Made by a program: the position numbers and the translations under genes. This document shows, one piece after another, positions 1 to 7,236 of a DNA stretch of 10,864 nt. Each line of letters begins with the position of its first letter. Within the stretch, counting starts at the first letter, position 1. The notes beneath the pieces were generated by a model that was not told the origin of the DNA, ran no database searches, and worked only from the letters and a program-made list of their open reading frames with translations. Origin of the DNA: Hyphomicrobiales bacterium (GTDB taxonomy: Bacteria > Pseudomonadota > Alphaproteobacteria > Rhizobiales > Beijerinckiaceae); the NCBI GenBank assembly GCA_028290085.1, contig JAQGKN010000388.1, positions 1-10,864 on the forward strand, given 5' to 3'.

Positions 1-1421
1 ACGGCTTCTGGCTGGTCTCGCGCCCCGGCGGCGTGCCCGTCGCGATCGACGCCTGCGGCGGTGCCGCGGCCAAGGCGACACCCGCGCTCTATACCGGGCA
101 AGGTCTCAAAGCCGTTCCATGGCGGGGGCCACTCGCCGCCAACACGGTGGCAGGCACGATCTCGGGTTGGGGCGAAGTCTTGAAGCTCAGCGCCGAAATG
201 GGCGGCAGGCTGCCGCTGGCGCGCCTCGTCGAGGATGCGCAATGGTCGGCGGAGAACGGCTTCCCCGTCACCGCCAGCCAGGAAGAGTTGACGACATCGA
301 AGCTCGCCGAACTGAAGGATGTGCCCGGCTTCGGCGAAAGCTTCCTTGTCAAAGGGCAGCCCCCGAAGGAAGGCACGTTGATGAAACTGCCTGCGCTGGG
401 CCGCACGCTCCAGCGTCTGGGCGAGCACGGCACCGATGATTTCTATCACGGTGCACTGGCCCGCGAGATCGCGGCAGATCTCGCCCGCATCGGCTCGCCG
501 GTGTCGCTGGAGGATCTGGGCGCTCATCGCGTGCAGCGTCGCGACGCGCTCTCTGTGAAGGTAAAAGGCGTACGCCTTTTCAACTTCCCGCCGCCCACAC
601 AGGGCCTCGCCTCGCTGATGATCCTTGCCTTGTTCGACCGCCTCGGCGTGCGCGAGGCGGAAAGCTTCGACCACATCCACGGTCTCGTCGAGGCTACCAA
701 GCAGGCGTTTCTCGTGCGCGACCAGATCGTCGGCGATCCCGACAGCATGATGCACAAGGCCGAAGCCTACCTAGATCCCGCCATGCTCGACAAGCTCGCC
801 GCCAGCATCGACCGCGCGAAGGCCCTGCCCTGGCCACAGCCCGCCAGCGCGGGCGATACGGTCTGGCTCGGCGCAATCGATCGCGACGGCCTCGCGGTCA
901 GCTTCATCCAGAGCATCTATTTTGAATTCGGCTCAGGCTGCGTCCTGCCGGGGTCGGGCATCGTCTGGCAAAATCGCGGCGCCAGCTTCCTGCTCGAAGG
1001 CAACGGGCCACGCTTGCTGGGGCCGGGCCGCAAGCCGTTCCACACGCTCAACCCCGCCATGGCGCATTTCGACGATGGGCGCACCATGGTCTACGGCACC
1101 ATGGGCGGCGAAGGGCAACCGCAGACGCAGGCCGCCGTCTTCTCGCGCTACGCCATGTTCGGCGAGGGCTTGCAGGCGGCCGTCACCGCGCCGCGTTGGC
1201 TGCTGGGCAAGACCTGGGGCGAAAACAGCGTCTCGCTCAAACTCGAAAGCCGGTTCGACCCGCAGGTCGTGGAGCAGCTCCGCGTGGCCGGGCACGACGT
1301 TGAAATGCTCGGCGACTTCACCAGCGCCATGGGCCACGCGGGCGCCGTTGTTCTGCATGCCGACGGCATGTTCGAGGGTGCCACGGACCCGCGCAGCGAC
1401 GGCGCCGCAATGGGTTTCTGA
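1..1421 (+). CDS. gamma-glutamyltransferase-family protein, 5'-truncated by the window edge
   Basis: This is an Ntn-hydrolase of the gamma-glutamyltranspeptidase family, which is made as a proenzyme and cleaved in front of a catalytic threonine. The open frame is already running at the left edge: its first full codons (from base 3) read GFWLVSRPGG, a typical early segment of the large subunit. The ATG at 33 is therefore internal and the true start lies outside the window. The likely processing site is GD|TVWLGAIDRDG, with the nucleophile Thr at 858-860. It is followed by the family's small-subunit pattern: FGSGCVLPGSGIVWQNRGAS, then the proline-containing PFHTLNPAMA and GTMGGEGQPQTQAAVFSRY. 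The visible part is about 472 codons, so only some tens of N-terminal residues are missing, including any signal peptide. The gene ends in TGA and converges on the minus-strand operon. The family includes true gamma-glutamyl hydrolases/transferases and related amidases. The substrate here is unknown, and a role in the neighbouring pathway is only possible. Confidence 0.9.
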   Translation, partial: GFWLVSRPGGVPVAIDACGGAAAKATPALYTGQGLKAVPWRGPLAANTVAGTISGWGEVLKLSAEMGGRLPLARLVEDAQWSAENGFPVTASQEELTTSKLAELKDVPGFGESFLVKGQPPKEGTLMKLPALGRTLQRLGEHGTDDFYHGALAREIAADLARIGSPVSLEDLGAHRVQRRDALSVKVKGVRLFNFPPPTQGLASLMILALFDRLGVREAESFDHIHGLVEATKQAFLVRDQIVGDPDSMMHKAEAYLDPAMLDKLAASIDRAKALPWPQPASAGDTVWLGAIDRDGLAVSFIQSIYFEFGSGCVLPGSGIVWQNRGASFLLEGNGPRLLGPGRKPFHTLNPAMAHFDDGRTMVYGTMGGEGQPQTQAAVFSRYAMFGEGLQAAVTAPRWLLGKTWGENSVSLKLESRFDPQVVEQLRVAGHDVEMLGDFTSAMGHAGAVVLHADGMFEGATDPRSDGAAMGF

Positions 1422-1426
1422 CCCCC

Positions 1427-3082
1427 TCACCTCGCAGGCTGCGCATGTTTCTCTTGCGCAGCCGTCACGGACACTGATCCGAAACGCAACAGGTCCGAGA
1501 CCTTCTCGGCGATCATGATGACGGCGGCATTGATGTTGCCGCCAACCAGATCGGGCATGACGGAGGCGTCGACGACGCGCAGGCGTTCGATGCCATGCAC
1601 GCGGCACTCCTCATCGACGACGGCCGACGCGTCGCGCGCCGGGCCCATCTTGCAGGTGCCCGCCGGGTGATGAACCGTGATGCCGCTGCGCGCGATATGT
1701 GCGTCCAGCGCAGCGTCGCTCAGATCGTCCGGGCTGGGCGCGACCTGTTGCGCGATGAATGGTGCCAACGCCGCCTGTTGGCCGATCTCCGCGACCATGC
1801 GCAGACCCATCCGCAACACGTGACCGTCTTTCTCCGTCGAGAGGAAATTCTGGTGAATACGGACCGCATCGTCTGGATTAGCCGAGCGCAATGCTACGTA
1901 GCCCCGGCTCTCGGGCCGTAGCAGCACGGCGCGGCAGGCGAACCCGTCCTGGTAGGGTTTTCTGAACGGGCTCAGATAGGGATATGCCGTCATCGGCGCG
2001 GCGTTGAACAACAGCTGGATGTCGGGCGCTGCGACAGCCGCGTCGCTCTTCAGAAAGGCCATAACTCCGCTCGGCAGATCGCTGGAAATGCCTGTGCCGG
2101 AGAGATAAGTGCGCGCCAGATCCGCGACGATGCGGTCAATCCGCATGGTCGCATGAAGCGGTCCCGGCGCCTTGCGCGTGTAGTTCACGGACGCCGAGAT
2201 ATGGTCCTGAAGATTACGTCCAACGCCCGGCCTGTCCACGGAGATCGCAATGCCCTGCGAATGAAGATGCTCGGCCGGCCCAATGCCCGAAAGCATCAGC
2301 ATCTGCGGCGAGTTGATAGCACCGCCGCACACGATCACCTCGCGCCGTGCCCGGGCAGATTTTCGCACCCCGCGCGCACGCCATTCGATGCCGGTAGCAA
2401 TGCCGCGATCGATGGCTATTCGCGTCACCATCGCGCTCGTTGCGACATGAAGATTTTTGCGGCCGAGCGCTGGACGCAGGTAGGCCACGGCTGCACTGCA
2501 CCGGCGGCCGTCGCGGATGGTCATTTGCCACCGTCCAAACCCGTCCTGCCGCGCGCCGTTGTAATCCGGATTGAGGGCATAGCCCGCAGCCGCCGCGGCG
2601 TCGAAATATGCGTCGATGAGCGGGTCGGAAAAAGTCGACTCCTGCACCGTGAGAGGGCCGCCGCTGCCACGCAGATCGGACGGCTTTCCGCGCCAGTCCT
2701 CAAGCCGTCTGAAATAGGGCAAGACCTTCTCAAATGACCATTGCGGCAAGCCAGTCGCAGCCCAGCGGTCGTAATCGCTTTCGTGGCCGCGCACATAGGC
2801 CATGGCGTTGATCGACGACGAACCGCCAATGACCTTTCCGCGCGCACACTCAATCTCGCGGCCACCCATTGTCGCCTCGGGTTCGGCGAAATACATCCAG
2901 TCGTGCATCCGCTTCAGCAGAATGCGTGGCCAGCCGAGCGGAATGTGAATCCAGGGGTCCCGATCCCAACCACCCGCTTCAAGAAGCAGCACGGTTGTGG
3001 TGCCGTCCTCTGTCAGGCGATTTGCCAGTGTGCAACCGGCAGAACCCGCACCGGCGATGATGTAATCATAGTCTTCAATCAT
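1427..3082 (-). CDS. GMC-family FAD-dependent oxidoreductase (alcohol/choline dehydrogenase-like)
   Basis: This 551-residue protein has the usual length for the glucose-methanol-choline oxidoreductases, which use FAD to oxidise primary alcohols, and sometimes the resulting aldehydes. The N-terminal dinucleotide-binding motif GAGSAG is at residues 11-16, with Glu35 at the end of the second strand as the ribose-binding acid. The GMC signature GKVIGGSSSINAMAYVRG spans 82-99. The second signature (GGAINSPQMLMLSGIGP) spans about 253-269. The C-terminal catalytic region has HHPAGTCKMG at 471-480, where His472 is the expected catalytic base, and GGNINAAVIMIAEK at 514-527, which supplies the Asn partner. 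There is no signal peptide, so it is probably cytoplasmic. The gene is the last of the minus-strand series, 74 bases after the transporter. I see no convincing Shine-Dalgarno before the ATG, and a strong hairpin lies 21 bases upstream of it. The sequence does not show whether it is an oxidase or a dehydrogenase, nor its substrate. HMF oxidase (HmfH) belongs to the same superfamily, but similarity at that level proves nothing. Confidence 0.93.
   Translation of the reverse strand: MIEDYDYIIAGAGSAGCTLANRLTEDGTTTVLLLEAGGWDRDPWIHIPLGWPRILLKRMHDWMYFAEPEATMGGREIECARGKVIGGSSSINAMAYVRGHESDYDRWAATGLPQWSFEKVLPYFRRLEDWRGKPSDLRGSGGPLTVQESTFSDPLIDAYFDAAAAAGYALNPDYNGARQDGFGRWQMTIRDGRRCSAAVAYLRPALGRKNLHVATSAMVTRIAIDRGIATGIEWRARGVRKSARARREVIVCGGAINSPQMLMLSGIGPAEHLHSQGIAISVDRPGVGRNLQDHISASVNYTRKAPGPLHATMRIDRIVADLARTYLSGTGISSDLPSGVMAFLKSDAAVAAPDIQLLFNAAPMTAYPYLSPFRKPYQDGFACRAVLLRPESRGYVALRSANPDDAVRIHQNFLSTEKDGHVLRMGLRMVAEIGQQAALAPFIAQQVAPSPDDLSDAALDAHIARSGITVHHPAGTCKMGPARDASAVVDEECRVHGIERLRVVDASVMPDLVGGNINAAVIMIAEKVSDLLRFGSVSVTAAQEKHAQPAR
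1437..1463. terminator. hairpin at the convergent gene junction, possible bidirectional terminator
   Basis: A perfect 9-bp inverted repeat (GGCTGCGCA / TGCGCAGCC) surrounds a 9-base loop. It begins 16 bases after the stop codon of the gamma-glutamyltransferase gene and lies inside the last codons of the GMC gene. The position, between two converging genes, suits a shared terminator. Neither strand has a T-run after the stem, so it is not a classic intrinsic terminator. It could instead protect 3' ends or assist Rho-dependent termination. The stem itself is certain and the function is inferred. Confidence 0.45.
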
Positions 3083-3103
3083 GCCGATGCCCGCGCTTTT
3101 CCA

Positions 3104-3129
3104 ACCGGCGCGCCAATCCGCGCGCCGGT
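3104..3129. promoter_or_regulatory. perfect 10-bp hairpin between the transporter and GMC genes
   Basis: The arms ACCGGCGCGC and GCGCGCCGGT pair perfectly around a 6-base loop, in the 74-base gap between the transporter stop and the GMC start. Read on the transcribed (minus) strand, the stem ends 21 bases before the GMC ATG. No T-run follows on either strand, so termination by the intrinsic mechanism is unlikely. Possible roles are protection of the upstream transcript's 3' end, an RNase processing site, a control on GMC expression (that gene lacks a clear Shine-Dalgarno), or a DNA operator. The structure is seen and the role is inference. Confidence 0.4.
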
Positions 3130-3156
3130 GATCCTGTCCTTCAAGAGACTTGCCGC

Positions 3157-4563
3157 TTATGCCCTGTCAGGTTGCGCGACGACAGCCGCGGGCTGCGCTG
3201 CCGCTCCCGCTGACTTCGCATCGCTCAGTTGATCGCCATGAAAGCGGGCACGGCACAGGCGCACCAGCGCGAAGCAGGCCAAGGCTCCGATGACCATGGG
3301 CACCGCCGGTGCCATGAACAACTCGGACGTCGACAATTGCAGCGCGATCAATGCAGCGCCGATCATGGGGCCGGCGATGCCACCCAGCCGTCCGATGCCG
3401 AATGACCAGCCGGCACCTGTTGCCCGCATACGCGTCGGGTAAATCAAACCGGCAGCAGCGTTCAAACCGAGCTGGACACCCAACACGCAGAATCCAGCGA
3501 TAAAGACACAGGCTGCAATTGCCAGAGGCGGTAGGCCGGGAATGCCGATACTCGCAATTGCGGGGCCCCCCAGTGCGAAGAAGACGGCAACCGGCAGAAG
3601 TCCGCGCTTGTCGATCAGGCGGCTGACCGTCAACCCACCGGTCACACCACCGACGTAGTAGCAGGCGGTCGTGAGAGCGGCCTGCGACGGCGAGAAACCA
3701 ACGGACCGGAACAGCACCGGCATCCAGCTGTAGAGGAAGTAATTGGCCGTCAGGTTGGCAATAAACAACACCCAAAGGAGCGGGGTGATCCACTGGAGGC
3801 CGTCCTGGAAAAGCTCCTTGACCGGCACGCCAGCGCGGCGGCGTCCCTCGGAACTGACGAAAGCCGTCTCGGGCGTGATGTCGAGATCGGGGCGTACCTT
3901 GCGCACCGTACGCTCGAGTTGCAGGCGGGCCGCCGGACCATCCTTCAGGCTGAGGAACTTCACCGATTCCGGCAACCAGAAATAAAGGACAGCAGCAAGC
4001 ACCAGCGGCACGACACCGCCAACAAGATAGAGCGTTTGCCAGGTCGATCCCGGCACAGCCGCCACGAACAGACCCGGCAAGGTGCTTCCAGCGGTGACGC
4101 CCATGAACATGATGACGACAAGCGTCGCACGCACACGCTGCGGCGCGAATTCAGCATTCAAGGCTGTGATGTTGGGCAGCATCCCACCCAGGCCAATACC
4201 CGTCAGGAAGCGCAGGATCATAAGCTCGTTGACTGACGTCGCGGTGGCGCTGGCCAGCGAGAACACACCGAAGATCAGCGTGCCGAGAATCACGGTCTTT
4301 CGGCGGCCAAATCGATCTCCGAGCCATCCGAGAACGGGCGCGCCCACAACCATGCCGAACGGACTTGCGCTGAAGATCGGACCGAGGTCGGCCGGTTTGA
4401 TATGCCAGGACGCGATGAGCGATGGGGCGCCGTACGAGGCGGCCAGCAGATCGTAGCCGTCCGCCAGCATGACGAGAAACGACAAGACGACGAGGCGGAT
4501 CGTAAACGATCCGAGCCGTTGCTCGTCGATGAGACGCGACACGTCGATGGTGCTCTTTGTCAT
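3157..4563 (-). CDS. MFS transporter, aromatic acid:H+ symporter (AAHS) type
   Basis: This 468-residue inner-membrane protein belongs to the major facilitator superfamily and most resembles the AAHS group (PcaK, BenK and relatives), which import aromatic acids with protons. The first membrane helix carries the group's acidic DGYD motif at residues 35-38. The MFS motif A, GWLGDRFGRRKT, is at 79-90 in the loop after helix 2, and a proline-glutamate end of helix 6 (WLPES) is at about 196-200. The C-terminal half carries YPTRMRATGAGWSFGIGR (375-392), a second typical segment. A central hydrophilic loop (about 201-255) and an Ala/Gln-rich tail (about 447-468) are cytoplasmic. The start at 4563 is chosen because AAAGGGGGAA lies just upstream and MTKSTIDV matches a normal N terminus. 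A longer open frame reaching 4749 would run into the preceding gene and adds an implausible Arg-rich stretch. Its place directly after the decarboxylase fits uptake of the pathway's carboxylated substrate, which remains unidentified. Confidence 0.9.
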   Translation of the reverse strand: MTKSTIDVSRLIDEQRLGSFTIRLVVLSFLVMLADGYDLLAASYGAPSLIASWHIKPADLGPIFSASPFGMVVGAPVLGWLGDRFGRRKTVILGTLIFGVFSLASATATSVNELMILRFLTGIGLGGMLPNITALNAEFAPQRVRATLVVIMFMGVTAGSTLPGLFVAAVPGSTWQTLYLVGGVVPLVLAAVLYFWLPESVKFLSLKDGPAARLQLERTVRKVRPDLDITPETAFVSSEGRRRAGVPVKELFQDGLQWITPLLWVLFIANLTANYFLYSWMPVLFRSVGFSPSQAALTTACYYVGGVTGGLTVSRLIDKRGLLPVAVFFALGGPAIASIGIPGLPPLAIAACVFIAGFCVLGVQLGLNAAAGLIYPTRMRATGAGWSFGIGRLGGIAGPMIGAALIALQLSTSELFMAPAVPMVIGALACFALVRLCRARFHGDQLSDAKSAGAAAQPAAVVAQPDRA

Positions 4564-4570
4564 GTGTTCA

Positions 4571-4580
4571 TTCCCCCTTT
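4571..4580 (-). promoter_or_regulatory. ribosome binding site fixing the transporter start
   Basis: On the minus strand AAAGGGGGAA precedes the ATG at 4563; the G-run is 9 bases away. It supports this start over the open-frame extension to 4749. The 83-base gap that holds it (4564-4646) also contains a weak 6-bp stem with one G-T pair (4602-4619), and no promoter that I can recognise. Confidence 0.6.
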
Positions 4581-4646
4581 TCAGTTTCCCCTGCCCCATC
4601 TGGACCCTTTTGTGGATCCTTCGACGATGGAAGCGTCCCTTGGTGT

Positions 4647-6119
4647 TCAGCTTTCCGGGCGGCCATCCAGCAGCCATCCGAATTTCTCGCGGGCCTTGCG
4701 CGCAACTTCCGGGCTCGGCGTGTTCGCCTGCGGAAACTGGTCGCGCCAATGGAAGGGACGGCAGGCGTTGATGACCGCCACCGAATGCGTCATGTCGCCC
4801 GCCCTGCGCCGCTCAGGCGGGATGCGCGGATCTGCTGGCGAGTCCCAGGCATTGTCGATGATCTGGATCGACTCGCGTGGATCGCTTCGGGTCAGCATTG
4901 CCCAAATCAGCGAGTCCAGCGAGGTCACGTCGATATCCTCGTCGGTGACGACGATATATTTCGAGGCGTAGGCCGAGCCGCCGCATTGCGCGGCGATCAC
5001 GCCCGCCTGCGTAGCGTGTCCGGGATAGCGCTGCTTGATCGAGACGCCGTGGAACATGCGCGCGCCGCCGACCTCGTGGCACCAGACCTGCTGCACCTCT
5101 GGCACGCCCGCATTGGTCATGTTCTGCTTGATCGTCGCCGAGCGCATAACGGCGCGATAGCGGGCCATCTCGTCGGGCCCCGCGCCCATCGGCGGCACGC
5201 CGAGCAGGATCGGGTCGTTGCGATGATAGATCGCTTTCACGTCGATAACCGGGCACGGCTTGGCCCCGCCCGCATAATGCCCCGTCCACTCGCCGAAGGG
5301 CCCTTCGATGATCTTGCGATCCGGATAGACATAGCCTTCGAGCACGATCTCCGCATTGGCGGGGATCGGCAGGCCGGTCACCTTGCCGCGCACCATCTTT
5401 TCCGCCCGCCCGCGCATGCCGCCGACGATGTCGAACTCGAACGTGCCATAGGGCGCTTCCAGGCCGCCGAACAGGAAAGCCAGCGGATCACCGCCGACGA
5501 CCATGACGACGGGCATCGGCTCGCCCTTCTTGTGGTACTTGTCGCAATGAATGGCGCCGTGATGCCCCGCCGCCATCAGGATGCCGACCGTGGTCTTGTC
5601 GAACACTTGGCCCCGATAGGCGCCAGCGTTCAGCCAGCCTTCTTCCGGGTCCTGCGTGATCGAATAGGTGCCAGTGCCGATGTAGCGGCCGCCGTCTTTC
5701 TCGTGCCAGATCGGGGACGGAAACTTGGTGACGTCGACATCGTCGCCGATCAGCACGTTCTCGAAGATGGGCCCGTCCTCGACGATCTCGTGCGGGATGT
5801 TCTTCTGATCGGAGAGAAACGCCTGCCGGTAGCCGTCGCTGAGTTCCCATTTGGTGAGGCCGGTGGGAAAGCCCAGCGTCATGTTGCGGCGCTGCCCCGC
5901 GAACATGTTGAGGAGAAGCCGGAAGCCCGTTGGGCATCCCGGAATATCCTCGAACACGACGCAGGGGCCGTTTTCAGCGCGCAGGACAGCCTCGGCAGCG
6001 AGCCCGATATCCTCTTCCCAGCTCGCGCCTTTGACCGTGCGGACTTCGCCGAGCCTTTCGGCTTCGGCCATCCATTCGCGAAGATCGTTGTACCCGATGG
6101 CGGGCTTTTCGTTCGACAT
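4647..6119 (-). CDS. UbiD-family prenylated-FMN-dependent decarboxylase
   Basis: This 490-residue enzyme has the normal UbiD length. The family uses prenylated FMN, made by a UbiX-type prenyltransferase, for reversible non-oxidative decarboxylation of aromatic, heteroaromatic or alpha,beta-unsaturated acids. The catalytic triad pattern Arg-Glu-Glu is present: Arg169 in NAGAYRGQV, and Glu272 and Glu277 in IIEGPFGEWTG, with the family's five-residue spacing. The cofactor-site segment GGRYIGTGTYSITQDPEEGW spans 143-162, and the C-terminal KYIVVTDEDIDVTSLDSLIW (387-406) is also typical. The start at 6119 follows GGGAGG by 8 bases. A longer frame to 6317 would overlap the hydrolase gene deeply and is rejected. 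It lies 52 bases after the hydrolase gene and 83 before the transporter. No UbiX partner is in the window, so the cofactor must be supplied from elsewhere. Sequence motifs do not separate ubiquinone-pathway, 4-hydroxybenzoate, protocatechuate, furan, pyrrole or phenazine decarboxylases. The operon context argues for catabolism, not quinone synthesis. Confidence 0.93.
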   Translation of the reverse strand: MSNEKPAIGYNDLREWMAEAERLGEVRTVKGASWEEDIGLAAEAVLRAENGPCVVFEDIPGCPTGFRLLLNMFAGQRRNMTLGFPTGLTKWELSDGYRQAFLSDQKNIPHEIVEDGPIFENVLIGDDVDVTKFPSPIWHEKDGGRYIGTGTYSITQDPEEGWLNAGAYRGQVFDKTTVGILMAAGHHGAIHCDKYHKKGEPMPVVMVVGGDPLAFLFGGLEAPYGTFEFDIVGGMRGRAEKMVRGKVTGLPIPANAEIVLEGYVYPDRKIIEGPFGEWTGHYAGGAKPCPVIDVKAIYHRNDPILLGVPPMGAGPDEMARYRAVMRSATIKQNMTNAGVPEVQQVWCHEVGGARMFHGVSIKQRYPGHATQAGVIAAQCGGSAYASKYIVVTDEDIDVTSLDSLIWAMLTRSDPRESIQIIDNAWDSPADPRIPPERRRAGDMTHSVAVINACRPFHWRDQFPQANTPSPEVARKAREKFGWLLDGRPES

Positions 6120-6127
6120 CACATCAT

Positions 6128-6133
6128 CCTCCC
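6128..6133 (-). promoter_or_regulatory. ribosome binding site fixing the decarboxylase start
   Basis: GGGAGG on the minus strand sits 8 bases before the ATG at 6119, within the 52-base gap after the hydrolase gene. It decides the start in favour of MSNEKPAIG over more upstream in-frame codons. Confidence 0.7.
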
Positions 6134-6171
6134 GCTGCCGCCTCTTGGGTGCGGCTGCTGAAACCGTTTCG

Positions 6172-7236
6172 TCAGGCCTTGACGGAAAGCTGCTCGGCCA
6201 TCCAGTCCGCGGACTGGTTGCGATATTTGTAGAAGCGATTATGCGCGACATGATTGCCGTCGGGAATGACGAGCAGGGTCGTGGGCCCCTTGGCCTCGGA
6301 CGCCAGTTTCTGCGCATCTTCGGGCGGGCACAACTTGTCGAGCCCGGCGGCGATGACGAACAGCGGGCATTCGATTTTCGACGCTACACCTTCGAGCGAA
6401 AGCGTAAAGGCCTTCTCATGCGCCTCTTCCGGCGTCGCGCTGTGGCTGCGGCGGATATAGGCGTCGCGCGTCAAGGCGGGCAGCTTGTCCCAGAGCGCGC
6501 CCCAATTGTAGGGGCCGCAATTGGCGATGCAGGCCTTGATCCGCTTCTCGAAAGCGACCGTGCGTGGTGCGTAATATCCCCCAAGGCTGATGCCCCAGAT
6601 GCCGATGCGATCCGTGTCGATATCGTCGCGCTTCGTCAGCCAGTCGATGACCGGGCCGACGACATTTTCGTAATCGTAGCGGATCGGGAAATCATATTCG
6701 GCTTCGCCCTGCCCCGGCCCGTCGAAGGCGAGGATAGCCATGCCGCGATCGAGGAATCCCGTCTCGAAGGTGAGCAGTTCTTCCTTGGTAGAATCGAGGC
6801 CCATGGTCATGAGCACGATGGGCGGACGCGCGACACCCTTGGGTCGACGCAAGGTGCCCACGAGATGCTTGCCCTCATAGGGAATGAGGACACGCTCGCC
6901 GGGCGGATCGAGATGCGGCAAGGCGAGATCAAGGCATTCGACGGCCTTGGCATGGGCCGCGCGCATCTGCTCCATGTCCTGCACGAAGAGATATTTGGCG
7001 AAGTGATAGGTCACGGCCGCGCGGCTCAGATGCTCGGCGGCACTGATGAAATGTTTGCCCGCCAGCGCTTCGCGCCCGAGCTCTTCATGCACCGCGGCGC
7101 GCTTCGACCACGCGGCGCACCATTCGTCCCAATGCGAGATCGAGCCGACGACATCCTCGAAATCGCTGGCGGCGACGCCATTGACGGTGAAACGCGAGAT
7201 GAAGTGACGGGCATGTGTGATGCGAGGGTCGGTCAC
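6172..7236 (-). CDS. alpha/beta hydrolase with N-terminal helical domain, DHPON-hydrolase/Ayg1-like
   Basis: This 354-residue serine hydrolase has an alpha-helical N-terminal region (about 1-110) followed by an alpha/beta-hydrolase fold. That layout is known from 2,6-dihydroxypseudooxynicotine hydrolase of nicotine breakdown and from the fungal polyketide-shortening hydrolase Ayg1, both of which cleave carbon-carbon bonds next to a ketone. The triad is visible: Ser217 in the nucleophile elbow GISLGG (215-220), Asp300 in AAGLDKLCPPEDA, and His329 in PDGNHVAHN. The segment LAFDGPGQGEAE (169-180) is characteristic of this group. The gene starts with GTG at 7236, giving a 4-base GTGA overlap with the 2Fe-2S subunit stop and an AGGAG 6 bases upstream. 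No ATG lies nearby in frame. No signal peptide is seen, so it is cytoplasmic. Tight coupling to a molybdenum hydroxylase suggests it acts on that enzyme's product. A plain esterase or amidase function cannot be excluded from sequence. Confidence 0.85.
   Translation of the reverse strand: MTDPRITHARHFISRFTVNGVAASDFEDVVGSISHWDEWCAAWSKRAAVHEELGREALAGKHFISAAEHLSRAAVTYHFAKYLFVQDMEQMRAAHAKAVECLDLALPHLDPPGERVLIPYEGKHLVGTLRRPKGVARPPIVLMTMGLDSTKEELLTFETGFLDRGMAILAFDGPGQGEAEYDFPIRYDYENVVGPVIDWLTKRDDIDTDRIGIWGISLGGYYAPRTVAFEKRIKACIANCGPYNWGALWDKLPALTRDAYIRRSHSATPEEAHEKAFTLSLEGVASKIECPLFVIAAGLDKLCPPEDAQKLASEAKGPTTLLVIPDGNHVAHNRFYKYRNQSADWMAEQLSVKA

Noticed and set aside
4564..4749. N-terminal extension of the transporter frame by 62 residues
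   Set aside because: It would run into the 3' end of the decarboxylase gene and adds an Arg/Gly-rich stretch unlike MFS N termini. A good ribosome binding site precedes the ATG at 4563.
4557..6161. 534-codon plus-strand open frame opposite the decarboxylase gene
   Set aside because: It mirrors the UbiD gene almost end to end, its translation is rich in Arg, Ala, Asp and His with no recognisable motif, and long antisense frames are common in GC-rich genes. The minus strand has the conserved protein.
6137..6170. Short inverted repeats in the hydrolase-decarboxylase gap (GCCGC/GCGGC with a 9-base loop; GAAAC/GTTTC around one base)
   Set aside because: The stems are only 5 bp and there is no T-run. 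Such repeats are expected by chance in this composition, so I do not call a terminator or an operator.
6120..6317. N-terminal extension of the decarboxylase frame to 6317
   Set aside because: It would overlap the hydrolase gene by about 146 bases, its residues look nothing like UbiD, and GGGAGG marks the start at 6119.
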